The notes under the pieces: generated by a model
Seen by the model: only the letters and a program-made list of their open reading frames with translations
What the model was told of the DNA's origin: nothing
The model's database searches: none
DNA from: Comamonadaceae bacterium
Lineage (GTDB): Bacteria > Pseudomonadota > Gammaproteobacteria > Burkholderiales > Burkholderiaceae_C
Direction: 5' to 3'
Length of the DNA: 47,560 bases
Assembly: GCA_027486495.1 (NCBI GenBank)
Contig: JAIXOZ010000029.1
Location: 1-47,560, forward strand
Translations under genes and position numbers: made by a program
Shown: positions 21,211 to 29,623 of the stretch, one piece after another
Layout of the letters: every line of letters starts with the position of its first letter
How positions within the stretch are numbered: the first letter of the stretch is position 1

Positions 21211-22062
21211 GTGACCAACCACCATTTTTTGCCCTCAGAGCACCGCTTTGATCCGCTGACCGAGCCCAAGGTGTCGATTTACCAACCCGATCAAGCCGGT
21301 TTGCTGTTCCCGGGCATCCCCACTTTTGACAACCACGCCCAACACCGCCACTACCTCAAAGAACGTCTGGCCGGGGCTTGCCGGGCCTTTGCCCGCGCTG
21401 GGTTGGACTACGGTTTTGCCGGGCACCTGACCATCCGCGACCCCGAGCGCCCCCACCTTTACTGGACCAACCCCATGGCGGTGCACTTTGCACAGGTCAA
21501 GGTATCGAACCTGATCTTGGTGGACCACCAGGGCCAGGTGATTGAGGGCGACTATGCGGTCAACCGCGCCGGGTTTGTGCTGCACGCCGCCGTGCACGAG
21601 GCGCACCCCGACATCCTGGCCATGTGCCATGCGCACACGGTGTACGGCACAGCCTTCGCTTCACTGGGCCAGCCTTTGCTGCCCATCTCGCAAGACGCGG
21701 CCGCCTTCTTTGAAGACCATGTGGTCATTGGCGACGAAGCCGGTCAAGTGGCGGTCGAAGTCCAAGCGGGCCTGAAAGTGGCCGATTGGTTCAAGGGCGT
21801 GAAAGCCGCCATCCACCAAAACCATGGCCTGTTTACTGCCAGCCGCCACAGCATAGAGTCCGCAGCCTTCTGGTTCATCGCCCTGGAACGCTGCTGCAAG
21901 CAACAACTGGCCGTGATGGCCACCGGCCAAACACCACGCCTGGTGCCCCCCGACCGCGCCCGCTACAGCCGCGAACACGTCGGCAGCGAATACATCGGTT
22001 GGCTGCACTTCCAGACCATCTGGAACGATCTGGTGCGCACCGAGGCAGATTTGCTGTCTTGA
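21211..22062 (+). CDS. Class II aldolase/adducin family protein
   Basis: A 283-residue cytoplasmic protein of the class II aldolase/adducin fold. The core carries GFAGHLTIRDPE, a CHAHTVYG pair of zinc-binding histidines, an IHQNHGLF histidine and an Asn/Glu-rich VNRAGFVLHAAVHEAHPDI helix. Members are sugar-phosphate aldolases, epimerases or decarboxylases, so the substrate remains open. The GTG at 21211 is the only sensible start, since no in-frame ATG lies near the beginning of the conserved region; AGGA lies 9 nt upstream. It is divergent from lysR and convergent with the SDR gene. Confidence 0.85.
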   Translation: MTNHHFLPSEHRFDPLTEPKVSIYQPDQAGLLFPGIPTFDNHAQHRHYLKERLAGACRAFARAGLDYGFAGHLTIRDPERPHLYWTNPMAVHFAQVKVSNLILVDHQGQVIEGDYAVNRAGFVLHAAVHEAHPDILAMCHAHTVYGTAFASLGQPLLPISQDAAAFFEDHVVIGDEAGQVAVEVQAGLKVADWFKGVKAAIHQNHGLFTASRHSIESAAFWFIALERCCKQQLAVMATGQTPRLVPPDRARYSREHVGSEYIGWLHFQTIWNDLVRTEADLLS

Positions 22063-22081
22063 TCCCAGCCAGACAAAGACC

Positions 22082-22882
22082 TCAGTAAGTCCCGGCGTAA
22101 GACCCACCATCGGCCAACACATTTTGACCCGTCATGTAAGCCGCATGCTGGCTGCACAAGAAGGCGCAAATCGCACCAAACTCTTGCGGGTTGCCATAGC
22201 GGCCAGCGGGGATTTGCGCTTGCTGGATCACACGCAACTCTTCCACCGTTTTGCCTTGCTTTTGCGCCATGGCGGGCAGCGTGGCGCGGATGCGGTCGGT
22301 GTCGAATTTGCCGGGCAGCAGGTTGTTGATGGTCACGCCTTTGGCGGCAATGGCGCTGCGCGAAGCACCGGCCACAAAACCCGTGAGGCCGCTGCGTGCG
22401 CCATTGGACAAGCCCAGCACATCGATAGGGGCTTTCACGGCGCTGCTGGTGATGTTGACGATGCGGCCAAAGCCGCGTGCGGCCATGCGGTCCACGGTGG
22501 CCTTGATGAGTTCAATCGGGGTGAGCATGTTGCTGTCGATGGCCTTCATCCAGGCTTCGCGGTTCCAGTCGCGGAAATCGCCGGGAGGCGGGCCACCGGC
22601 ATTGGTCACCAAAATGTCGTAGTCCTTGCCGGGGCCACCGGCCACGTTCCAGATGGCTTCGCGTCCGGCTTCGGTGGTGATGTCTACCGCGACAGCGATC
22701 AACTGGACTTGGCCGCCGGTCTCGGCGCGCAAGTCTTCAACAGCTTTGTTCAGCACCTCAGCCCCCCGCGCCACCATGACCACGTTCACGCCTTCCAGCG
22801 CCAGGGCCCGTGCGCACCCCCAGCCCAAGCCTTTGCTTGCGCCACCCACCAAAGCCCATTTGCCTGCAATGCCCAAGTCCAT
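22082..22882 (-). CDS. SDR family oxidoreductase with atypical catalytic residues
   Basis: A 266-residue short-chain dehydrogenase/reductase. The cofactor motif is VGGASKGLGWGCARAL near residue 10, and NAGGPPPGDF stands in place of NNAG. The family Ser is present (NITSSAVKAP), but the usual YxxxK is replaced by SNGAR in GLSNGARSGLTGF, so Tyr and Lys are missing. This pattern occurs in a known BKR-like subgroup of SDRs. Activity of the classical type is doubtful and the substrate is unknown. The ATG at 22882 follows an AGGAG site. It ends the tctBA-tctC-ggt run. Confidence 0.85.
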   Translation of the reverse strand: MDLGIAGKWALVGGASKGLGWGCARALALEGVNVVMVARGAEVLNKAVEDLRAETGGQVQLIAVAVDITTEAGREAIWNVAGGPGKDYDILVTNAGGPPPGDFRDWNREAWMKAIDSNMLTPIELIKATVDRMAARGFGRIVNITSSAVKAPIDVLGLSNGARSGLTGFVAGASRSAIAAKGVTINNLLPGKFDTDRIRATLPAMAQKQGKTVEELRVIQQAQIPAGRYGNPQEFGAICAFLCSQHAAYMTGQNVLADGGSYAGTY

Positions 22883-22923
22883 GTTGATCTCCTGAAGTAA
22901 TGTTGTGCGGCCCCTTGGCCGCG

Positions 22924-23829
22924 CTACGTGGTACGGCCGCTTGGCCGCGTGACCCAAAACACACCGCTCAAAACCAAAACGGTTCCGGCGATGATCCATG
23001 CGTTAAAAGGTTCGCCCAAAATCCACACCCCCATCAGCAAGGTGGACATGGGGCCGATCATGCCGGTTTGCGCCGTCAAGCCAGGCCCGACGCGCTCAAT
23101 GGCCATCATGACCAACAGCACCGGCAAAGCCGTGCACGCCACGGCATTGAGCAGCGACAGCCAAAGCACTTGTTCGTGCACCTGCGACACATCCAGTGGC
23201 CTGAGCAAGGCAAATTGCAACAGGCAAAAAACACAAGCGGCCGTGCTGGCCCAACCCGCCAAGCGCAAAGAACCCAGACGTTTGACCAGTTGACCGCTGT
23301 ACGTCAGGTAAACGGCATAGGTCACCGCGCTCAAAAAAACCAGCAGCGCGCCCAAAGCCGCATTTGTCCCCGCCAGACTCAGCTCGTGTCCAAACACCAC
23401 CAACACGCCCGAGTAGCTGATGGCCATGGCCACCGCTTGCCGTTGTGCAATGCGCTTTTTGTAAAGAAACCAACCCAGCACCAGCACCAGCGTGGGGTTG
23501 AGGTACAGGATCAAGCGCTCCAGCGAAGCACTGATGTATTCAAGCCCCCAAAAATCCAGAAAGCTCGACAGGTAATAACCGCAAAACCCCAAACCCAGCA
23601 CACCCAGCCAATCCTGCCGCTCCAGGGGTGCTTTGCCCCGGCCTGCCCACCAGGCCATGAGCGCAAACATGGGCAGAGCCATCAGCATGCGCAGCATGAG
23701 CAAGGTCACGGCGTCCACGCCATAGCGGTAAGCCAGCTTGACGATGATGGCCTTGCCGCTGAACGCGATGGAACCTGCAGCCGCCAGCAACAGACCTGCG
23801 GTGAGCTGCGATGGCGGGCTGCCCAACAT
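22924..23829 (-). CDS. EamA-type DMT family transporter
   Basis: A 301-residue inner-membrane protein with about ten TM helices in two EamA repeats (first FSGKAIIVKLAYRYGVDAVTLL, second LGALLVFLSAVTYAVYLTYSG). The C-terminal half carries LERLILYLNPTLVLVLGW and ERVGPGLTAQTGMIGPM motifs typical of metabolite exporters. The ATG at 23829 overlaps the stop of the ggt-like gene by a TGATG junction, so the two are translationally coupled. It may export a product of the GGT-like enzyme, which is inference from coupling. Confidence 0.85.
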   Translation of the reverse strand: MLGSPPSQLTAGLLLAAAGSIAFSGKAIIVKLAYRYGVDAVTLLMLRMLMALPMFALMAWWAGRGKAPLERQDWLGVLGLGFCGYYLSSFLDFWGLEYISASLERLILYLNPTLVLVLGWFLYKKRIAQRQAVAMAISYSGVLVVFGHELSLAGTNAALGALLVFLSAVTYAVYLTYSGQLVKRLGSLRLAGWASTAACVFCLLQFALLRPLDVSQVHEQVLWLSLLNAVACTALPVLLVMMAIERVGPGLTAQTGMIGPMSTLLMGVWILGEPFNAWIIAGTVLVLSGVFWVTRPSGRTT

Positions 23830-25451
23830 CAAAAGCCCACGGCTTGGCCGTCGCGGCGCGGGTCGCTGGCGGCTTGGTAACCCTGCACAGCCGGATCGCC
23901 CATGCGCCAAATGAACTGGCCTGCGCCAAAGTCTTGGTAGGAGTCGCTGATGATGTCCAGCTGGTGACCGCGTGCGATCAGCTCTTGCACCGTGCCGCCG
24001 TTCATCGCTGCTTCGACGTTGATGTTCAAGCCCGTGTTGAAGCGCCAGCGCGGTGCGTCACACGCCGCTTGCGGGTTTTGGCCATAGTCAAGCATGCGCA
24101 CCAGGGTTTGCATGTGACCCTGGGGCTGCATGTTGCCACCCATCACGCCGTAGCTCATCACCGGCTGACCGTCTTTGGTGAGGAATGCCGGGATGATGGT
24201 CTGGAACGGCCGCTTGCCCGGCAGCACCAGGTTGGCGGGGTTTTGGCCCTGCAGGTCGGTGCTGAAACCGTGGCCCCGGTTTTGCAGGCTGATGCCATAG
24301 GTGGGCTCGACCACGCCCGAGCCAAAGCCCATGTAGTTGCTCTGGATGAAGCTGATCATCATGCCGTTTTCATCGGCGGCCGTGAGGTAGATGGTGCCGC
24401 CCTTGACCGGGTTGCCCGCCTTGAAATCTTGCGCCTTGTTCATGTCGATGAGTTTGGCGCGGCTGGCGAGATAAGCCGAGTCCAGCATCTGCTCGGGTGG
24501 CAACTCCATGAAGCGCGGATCGGCCACATAGCGGTACACGTCGGCAAAGGCCAGTTTCATGGCTTCGATCTGCAGGTGCTGCGAGTCGGCGCTGTCCACC
24601 TTGTGGCTGGACAGATCAAAGTTGGACAGGATGCCCAAAGCAATCAAGGCCGCGATGCCCTGCCCGTTGGGCGGGATCTCGTGCAAGGTGTAGCCCCGGT
24701 AGTCTTGCGCCATGGGCTTGACCCACTCAGGCTTGAAGTCGGCCAAGTCTTTGGCGGTGATGCTGCCGCCGTTGTCCTTGGCAAATTTTTCAATGGCTTG
24801 GGCAATCTCGCCGCCATACAGCGCTTGGCCTTTGGTGCCCGCGATGGCCCTGAGGCCTCGCGCCGCGTTCTTGAACTGGAACAATTCGCCCACCTCCGGG
24901 GCGCGGCCCCAAGGCAAGAAGCTTTGTGCAAAGCCCGGCTGAGACTGCAACTCGGGCGTGGCCGCAGCCCACTTTTGCTGCACCACCACGGGAATCAAAT
25001 AACCGCGCTCGGCCACCTCGATGGCGGGCTCCATCAAGTCGGCGAAAGGCAGCTTGCCAAAGCGATCGCTCAGGGCCACCCAACCCGCCACAGCGCCCGG
25101 CACGGTGACCGAATCAAAGCCGCGCTTGGGCGGTGTTTTGGTCTCGGCACCGTATTTGCGGTGAAAGTACTCAGGCGTCCAAGTCGCGGGCGCAGGGCCA
25201 GACGAATTGAGGCCGTGCAGCTCCTTGCCGTCCCACAAAATGGCAAACGCATCCGACCCCAGACCGCAGCTCACCGGCTCGGTCAGGGTGATGACAGCGG
25301 CCGCAGCAATGGCGGCATCGACCGCGTTGCCACCCTTGAGCATCATGCGCAGGCCCGCTTGTGCGGCCAAGGGGTGCGAGGTGGACACCACATTGCGCGC
25401 AAACAGCGGCAAGCGGGTGCTGGTGTAGGGAAATTGGTAGTCAAAATTCAT
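23829..25451 (-). CDS. Gamma-glutamyltransferase-like N-terminal nucleophile hydrolase
   Basis: A 540-residue Ntn-hydrolase of the GGT family. The family sequence GGNAVDAAIAAAAVITLTEP lies near residues 40-59. The autocleavage/nucleophile Thr is T353 (GGTIYLTAADENG). The C-terminal active-site segment is QNRGHGF and a PFQTIIPAF stretch follows. The usual Sec signal peptide is missing, so it is probably cytoplasmic, as in the YwrD-like branch. Substrates could be gamma-glutamyl compounds or other amides. It overlaps the downstream transporter and starts 1 nt after the tctC stop, so the operon ties uptake to hydrolysis. Confidence 0.85.
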   Translation of the reverse strand: MNFDYQFPYTSTRLPLFARNVVSTSHPLAAQAGLRMMLKGGNAVDAAIAAAAVITLTEPVSCGLGSDAFAILWDGKELHGLNSSGPAPATWTPEYFHRKYGAETKTPPKRGFDSVTVPGAVAGWVALSDRFGKLPFADLMEPAIEVAERGYLIPVVVQQKWAAATPELQSQPGFAQSFLPWGRAPEVGELFQFKNAARGLRAIAGTKGQALYGGEIAQAIEKFAKDNGGSITAKDLADFKPEWVKPMAQDYRGYTLHEIPPNGQGIAALIALGILSNFDLSSHKVDSADSQHLQIEAMKLAFADVYRYVADPRFMELPPEQMLDSAYLASRAKLIDMNKAQDFKAGNPVKGGTIYLTAADENGMMISFIQSNYMGFGSGVVEPTYGISLQNRGHGFSTDLQGQNPANLVLPGKRPFQTIIPAFLTKDGQPVMSYGVMGGNMQPQGHMQTLVRMLDYGQNPQAACDAPRWRFNTGLNINVEAAMNGGTVQELIARGHQLDIISDSYQDFGAGQFIWRMGDPAVQGYQAASDPRRDGQAVGF

Positions 25452-25452
25452 G

Positions 25453-26427
25453 TCAATCCAAGGTGATCTTGCGCTCGGTGATGATCTTTTTCCATTTGGC
25501 CGATTCGCTGGCGAGCGTGGTGGTGAACTGGGCGGGTGTGCCACCAACGGGCTCAATGCCAAAGCGCAACAGTTTGTCCATCACTTCAGGGTCTTTGAGC
25601 ACCTGGTTGGCCGCGGTGTTGATGCGCGTGACCACCTCGGCGGGCAGGTTTTTGGGGCCAAAAAAACCAAACCAGGTGTTGGACTCGTAGCCGGGCAAGA
25701 CATCGGCAATGGCCGGAATGCCCGGTGCAAGCGCCGTGGGCTTGAGCGTGGTCACGCCCAGGGCACGCAAACGGCCGTCGCGCACATGCGGCATGCCGGT
25801 GGGCAGGCTGTCAAACAGCACGTCCACTTTGCCCGAAATCAGGTCGGGGATGGCCAGCGCCGTGCCCTTGTAAGGAATGTGCACCACAAACACATCGGCC
25901 TGCGCCTTGAACAGCTCGGCCGACAACTGCACGATGGTGCCGTTACCGCTCGAGGCGTAGTTCAGGCGACCTGGGTTTTTCTTGGCGTACTCGATCCATT
26001 CCTTGACGGTTTTGGCGGGCGAGTTGTTGGGCACCAGCATGATGCTGGGCGCGTTGCCCAAATGGGCGATGGGCGTGAAATCGCGCACCGCGTCGTAAGG
26101 CATGCGCGGGTTCAGGTTGGGGCCAATCGAGTGCGTGCTGGAGGTGGACAAGAGCAGTGTGTAGCCATCGGGGTTGGCCTTGGCCGCCAGGTCAGAGCCC
26201 AAAGTGCCGCCGGCACCTGGGCGGTTTTCCACCACCAAAGTTTGTCCGAGTTTTTCGCTGATTTTTTGCGACAAAGTGCGGGCAAACAAATCGGTCGCGC
26301 CGCCTGCTGGGAAGGGCACGATCAGGCGAACGGCTTTGGTGGGGTAGCTCTGGGCCTGGGCCAGGCCCAAACTGGCCACGGCCAAAGTGGCGGCGCACAG
26401 GCCACGCAGGAGATGTCGTTTTTTCAT
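25453..26427 (-). CDS. tctC: Tripartite tricarboxylate transporter receptor (Bug/TctC family)
   Basis: A 324-residue periplasmic solute-binding protein of the Bug family. A signal peptide covers about residues 1-25 (cleavage after AQA). The mature part starts SYPTKAVRLIVPFPAGG, the hallmark that binds the ligand carboxylate. Further family motifs are ENRPGAGGTLGSDLAAK, PYKGTALAIPDLISGKVD and GFFGPKNLPAEVVTRIN. GGAGG lies at good spacing before the ATG at 26427. The cognate TctA and TctB membrane subunits lie directly upstream, so the ligand is probably a dicarboxylate or related compound. A hairpin separates it from tctA. Confidence 0.92.
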   Translation of the reverse strand: MKKRHLLRGLCAATLAVASLGLAQAQSYPTKAVRLIVPFPAGGATDLFARTLSQKISEKLGQTLVVENRPGAGGTLGSDLAAKANPDGYTLLLSTSSTHSIGPNLNPRMPYDAVRDFTPIAHLGNAPSIMLVPNNSPAKTVKEWIEYAKKNPGRLNYASSGNGTIVQLSAELFKAQADVFVVHIPYKGTALAIPDLISGKVDVLFDSLPTGMPHVRDGRLRALGVTTLKPTALAPGIPAIADVLPGYESNTWFGFFGPKNLPAEVVTRINTAANQVLKDPEVMDKLLRFGIEPVGGTPAQFTTTLASESAKWKKIITERKITLD

Positions 26428-26549
26428 GGTCAAGGTCCTCCGCTCACATCAGGTGTAAAAATCAAAAAACAATTGTGTCAGAGGCCCTGCACCGCTGCAG
26501 CGCCCAAGTGACAAGACCACGGCGTGTGTCAGCGTGTAAGGACCAACGA

Positions 26550-26573
26550 CAACGGCCTCCGAAGAGGCCGTTG
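26550..26573 (-). terminator. Hairpin between tctA and tctC
   Basis: CAACGGCCTC-CGAA-GAGGCCGTTG, a perfect 10-bp stem with a CGAA loop. No clear T tract follows on the minus strand. It may be a weak terminator or a stabilising element that adjusts receptor to permease ratio. Confidence 0.5.
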
Positions 26574-26609
26574 CAGGGGGCATCAGGCCCCATCAAACCC
26601 AAAGACGCG

Positions 26610-28121
26610 TCACTCTTCCACAAAAGCCTCTTGTCGTTTGGACTTGATGGAGGGCAAAGCCACAATGATCAAGAGCAGCAAGGCCATCGCCAGCAAAGTG
26701 GCCGACAAGGGACGCGTGACGAACACGCTCCAGTCACCACGCGACAACAGCATGGCGCGGCGCAGGTTTTCTTCCATCATCGGCCCCAGGATGAAGCCCA
26801 GCAGCAGTGGCGCAGGTTCCATGCCGAGTTTGATGAAGATATAGCCCACCACACCGAACATGGCCACCATCCAGATGTCCCAGGTGTTGTTGTTGGTCGA
26901 GTACACGCCAATCGCACAGAACAGCACGATGGCGGGGAACAACCAGCGGTAAGGCACCGACAAGAGTTTGATCCAGATGCCAATCAAAGGCAGGTTCAAG
27001 ATGATCAGCATGGCATTGCCAATCCACATTGACGCGATCAGGCCCCAGAACAACTCGGGGTTACTGGTCATGACCTGGGGGCCTGGCTGGATATTGTGGA
27101 TGGTCATGGCACCGACCATCAAAGCCATGACGGCGTTGGGCGGAATGCCCAAGGTCAGCAAGGGAATGAACGAGGTTTGCGAAGCGGCATTGTTGGCCGA
27201 CTCAGGGGCAGCCACACCGCGGATGTTGCCTTGACCGAAAGGCACTTCGCCAGGGTAGAGTTTGGTTTTCTTCTCGATGGTGTAAGTCGCAAAAGCTGCC
27301 AGCAGTGCACCGCCACCAGGCAAGATGCCCAAAGCAGAACCCAAAGCTGTGCCACGCAAGACGGCAGGCACCATGCGCTTGAAGTCTAGCGCCGTAGGCA
27401 TCAAACCGGTCACTTTGGCCGTGAAGACTTCGCGGTCCTCAGCGGGCTTGGACAGGTTGGAGATGATCTCGCCATATCCGAACACGCCCATCGCGATCAC
27501 GATGAAGCCCACACCGTCGGTCAACTCAGGGATGTCGAAGCTGAAACGCGCCACGCCCGAATTCACGTCGGTGCCAATCAGGCCCATCAACAACCCCAAC
27601 AAGATCATGCCGACAGCTTTGATGAGCGAGCCCGAAGCCAGCACCACCGCACCGATCAAACCCAGAACCATCAGCGAGAAGTATTCGGCCGGGCCGAACT
27701 TGAAGGCCACTTCGGTCAGCGGCGCAGCAAAAGCGGCCAAGACCAAGGTGCCCACGCAACCTGCAAAGAATGAACCCAAACCGGCCGCCGCCAAAGCGGG
27801 GCCTGCTCGACCTTTGCGGGCCATTTGGTAGCCATCGATCATGGTCACCACCGACGAGGCCTCGCCCGGCAAGTTGACCAAAATCGCGGTGGTTGAGCCA
27901 CCGTACTGCGCACCGTAATAGATACCGGCCAACATGATCAAAGCCGCAATGGGCGGCAGCGCGTAAGTGGCTGGCAGCAGCATGGCGATGGTGGCCACTG
28001 GACCCACACCCGGCAAAACGCCAATCAAAGTGCCCAGCAAACAGCCAATGAACGCATACATCAGGTTTTGAAAGGTGAAAGCCACCCCAAAACCAAGAGC
28101 GAGGTTGTCAAACAGTTCCAT
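26610..28121 (-). CDS. tctA: Tripartite tricarboxylate transporter permease, large subunit (TctA)
   Basis: A 503-residue inner-membrane permease with roughly 10-12 TM helices. Family markers are GVLPGVGPVATIAMLLPATY in the first third, the GIYYGAQYGGSTTAILVNLPGE motif, the second inverted-repeat region ILPGGGALLAAFATYTIEKK, and LLTLGIPPNAVMALMVGAM. It forms the translocation pore of the TTT system with TctB and uses the ion gradient to import the compound captured by TctC. It starts 13 nt after the tctB stop and is clearly cotranscribed with it. Confidence 0.95.
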   Translation of the reverse strand: MELFDNLALGFGVAFTFQNLMYAFIGCLLGTLIGVLPGVGPVATIAMLLPATYALPPIAALIMLAGIYYGAQYGGSTTAILVNLPGEASSVVTMIDGYQMARKGRAGPALAAAGLGSFFAGCVGTLVLAAFAAPLTEVAFKFGPAEYFSLMVLGLIGAVVLASGSLIKAVGMILLGLLMGLIGTDVNSGVARFSFDIPELTDGVGFIVIAMGVFGYGEIISNLSKPAEDREVFTAKVTGLMPTALDFKRMVPAVLRGTALGSALGILPGGGALLAAFATYTIEKKTKLYPGEVPFGQGNIRGVAAPESANNAASQTSFIPLLTLGIPPNAVMALMVGAMTIHNIQPGPQVMTSNPELFWGLIASMWIGNAMLIILNLPLIGIWIKLLSVPYRWLFPAIVLFCAIGVYSTNNNTWDIWMVAMFGVVGYIFIKLGMEPAPLLLGFILGPMMEENLRRAMLLSRGDWSVFVTRPLSATLLAMALLLLIIVALPSIKSKRQEAFVEE

Positions 28122-28134
28122 GAATTTTTTCTCC

Positions 28135-28623
28135 TCAACCGGTGATGAAAGTGGGCCAGACGGGGAACTGCAAATTCAACAGTTTCACAAATGCGCCGTA
28201 ACAGCCGATGCACAAGATGGTGGCCAGAATCAAAACTTCTTTGATTTTGTAGGTGTCACCCGCCAGGCTGACCACCAAGGTCGTGCCAAAAATCGCCACG
28301 ATCAAACCCATGGCCGGTACGCCCATGCTGGGCAAGCCGCCCAGCAAAATACCGAACAACAAGTTGCCGGCGATGATGAAGAGCAAAGGCTTCCAGGCCC
28401 ATTTGCCAATTTTTTCACCGTCTTGTGTTTCCACGGTCAGGGCCTTGAACATGACAAAGGCCCCGATGATGGCCAGCAAGATGCCCAGCAGCAGCGGGAA
28501 GTAGCCTGGACCCATGCGGGCAGAAGTGCCCAGACTGTAGTTGGTGGCGCCATAGGCAAAGGCTGCACCCACTACGGTGTAGAACAGCCCTGAGAAAAAG
28601 TCTTTTTGACTCTTGATGTTCAC
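28135..28623 (-). CDS. tctB: Tripartite tricarboxylate transporter small subunit (TctB)
   Basis: A 162-residue protein with four TM helices. The N-terminal motif SARMGPGYFPLLLGILLAIIG and the GIPxMGxP-like GVPAMGLIVAIFGTTLVV region are characteristic. It is the small membrane subunit of the TTT importer. The start is a GTG at 28623 with GAGGAGAT about 5 nt upstream. It heads the run tctB-tctA-tctC-ggt-EamA-SDR. In the 149 bp upstream, two overlapping palindromes (AACCATGGTT at 28715-28724, GGTTAACC at 28721-28728) could be an operator. Confidence 0.9.
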   Translation of the reverse strand: MNIKSQKDFFSGLFYTVVGAAFAYGATNYSLGTSARMGPGYFPLLLGILLAIIGAFVMFKALTVETQDGEKIGKWAWKPLLFIIAGNLLFGILLGGLPSMGVPAMGLIVAIFGTTLVVSLAGDTYKIKEVLILATILCIGCYGAFVKLLNLQFPVWPTFITG

Positions 28624-28714
28624 GCGATATCTCCTCGGTTTTGAGTTGTGCTGATTCTGCGTGAAACTGACGTCTTTGAGGATGTGGGTTACACCTATGT
28701 CCCCGGGGTGACGA

Positions 28715-28728
28715 AACCATGGTTAACC
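28715..28728. promoter_or_regulatory. Overlapping palindromes upstream of tctB
   Basis: AACCATGGTT and GGTTAACC share four bases and lie about 95 nt upstream of the tctB start. CCCCGGGG (28701-28708) is a further perfect palindrome nearby. The group sits where an operon promoter or operator would be expected; no matching regulator is identified. Confidence 0.3.
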
Positions 28729-28772
28729 CTGATGCGCGCACCACGAAGGCAGACCAACAAAGAGAAACGCCG

Positions 28773-29543
28773 TCACTTGGTCAGGGGCTTGAAGACCTTG
28801 AGCCATTTCGTTGCGGGCAGGCCCCATTTGTCTTCCATCGCAGTGGCCGTTTCCAGCAGCCCATCGCGCGATGGGCGGCTGGCGGTGCGCTGCGCAAGCA
28901 CGATGGCGTTGCCCTCTCGCGTGGGCTTGAAGGCCCAGACCGCATCTTCGCCAAAGGCAGCGCAAATCTTTTCCACACTCTCGGCATAACTCGACGAGCG
29001 GCCAAACAGGTTCACCGTCATGCAGCCTTGGGCACTGAGCAGCTCACGGCAATGGCGGTAGAAGTCGGGCGTGTCCAGCACCGGTGCGGCGGCCTCTTCG
29101 TCGTACAAATCGACCTGCAGCGCATCCACGGTGCCGCGCCATTCGTCCTTCTGGATTTCCAGCGCTGCGTCGGCCAGCACCACCCGCAGTCGCTCATCGT
29201 CAGGGGGCAAACGGAACCAGCCACGGCATGCGTGCAGCACACCGGGGTTCAGCTCCACGGCCGTACAGGTCATCTTGAGTTTTTTGTAGCAAAACTTGGT
29301 GATGGTGCCCGCGCCCAGCCCCAGCTGCATGGCGTGGGCGCCCTTGACTTCGTTGTGCGGGAAAAACAGCAACCAGCCGAACATGCGCTGCACATACTCC
29401 AGCTCAATGTCAAAGGGCCGGTCCAGAAACATCGAACCTTGAATCCACTCGGTGCCCAGATGCAAATAACGTATCTCGCCGTCTTCTGAGAAATTGACTT
29501 CGGGGAGCTCGCGGCTGGAGGCAGAGGATTTTTTTCGGGTCAT
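28773..29543 (-). CDS. Spermidine synthase-like methyltransferase-fold protein
   Basis: A 256-residue Rossmann-fold protein similar to spermidine synthases. It has the nucleotide motif MQLGLGAGTITKF near residues 71-83, the following acidic VELNPGVLHACRGWF, then VVLADAALEI and DALQVDLYDE for the decarboxylated SAM/ligand pocket. It lacks the N-terminal beta-sheet tetramerisation domain of true SpeE, so function as an aminopropyltransferase is not assured; many such proteins are annotated only by fold. It starts 80 nt after the tatD stop, beyond a small repeat, and ends the lol-tatD run. Confidence 0.8.
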   Translation of the reverse strand: MTRKKSSASSRELPEVNFSEDGEIRYLHLGTEWIQGSMFLDRPFDIELEYVQRMFGWLLFFPHNEVKGAHAMQLGLGAGTITKFCYKKLKMTCTAVELNPGVLHACRGWFRLPPDDERLRVVLADAALEIQKDEWRGTVDALQVDLYDEEAAAPVLDTPDFYRHCRELLSAQGCMTVNLFGRSSSYAESVEKICAAFGEDAVWAFKPTREGNAIVLAQRTASRPSRDGLLETATAMEDKWGLPATKWLKVFKPLTK

Positions 29544-29594
29544 GGGGCGAGATGTTACAGAGGCGCCGCAGGGATGGGATCCACAGCCTTGTCA

Positions 29595-29613
29595 CCCCGA
29601 ACTTGATCCGGGG
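29595..29613. repeat. Short palindromic repeat (REP-like)
   Basis: CCCCG-AACTTGATC-CGGGG lies in the 80-bp gap between tatD and the spermidine-synthase-like gene. This palindrome type (CCCCGNNNTTGATCCGGGG) is widely dispersed in proteobacterial intergenic regions and often read as a false HPELDPGT peptide. Confidence 0.5.
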
Positions 29614-29623
29614 ACCAGTGACT

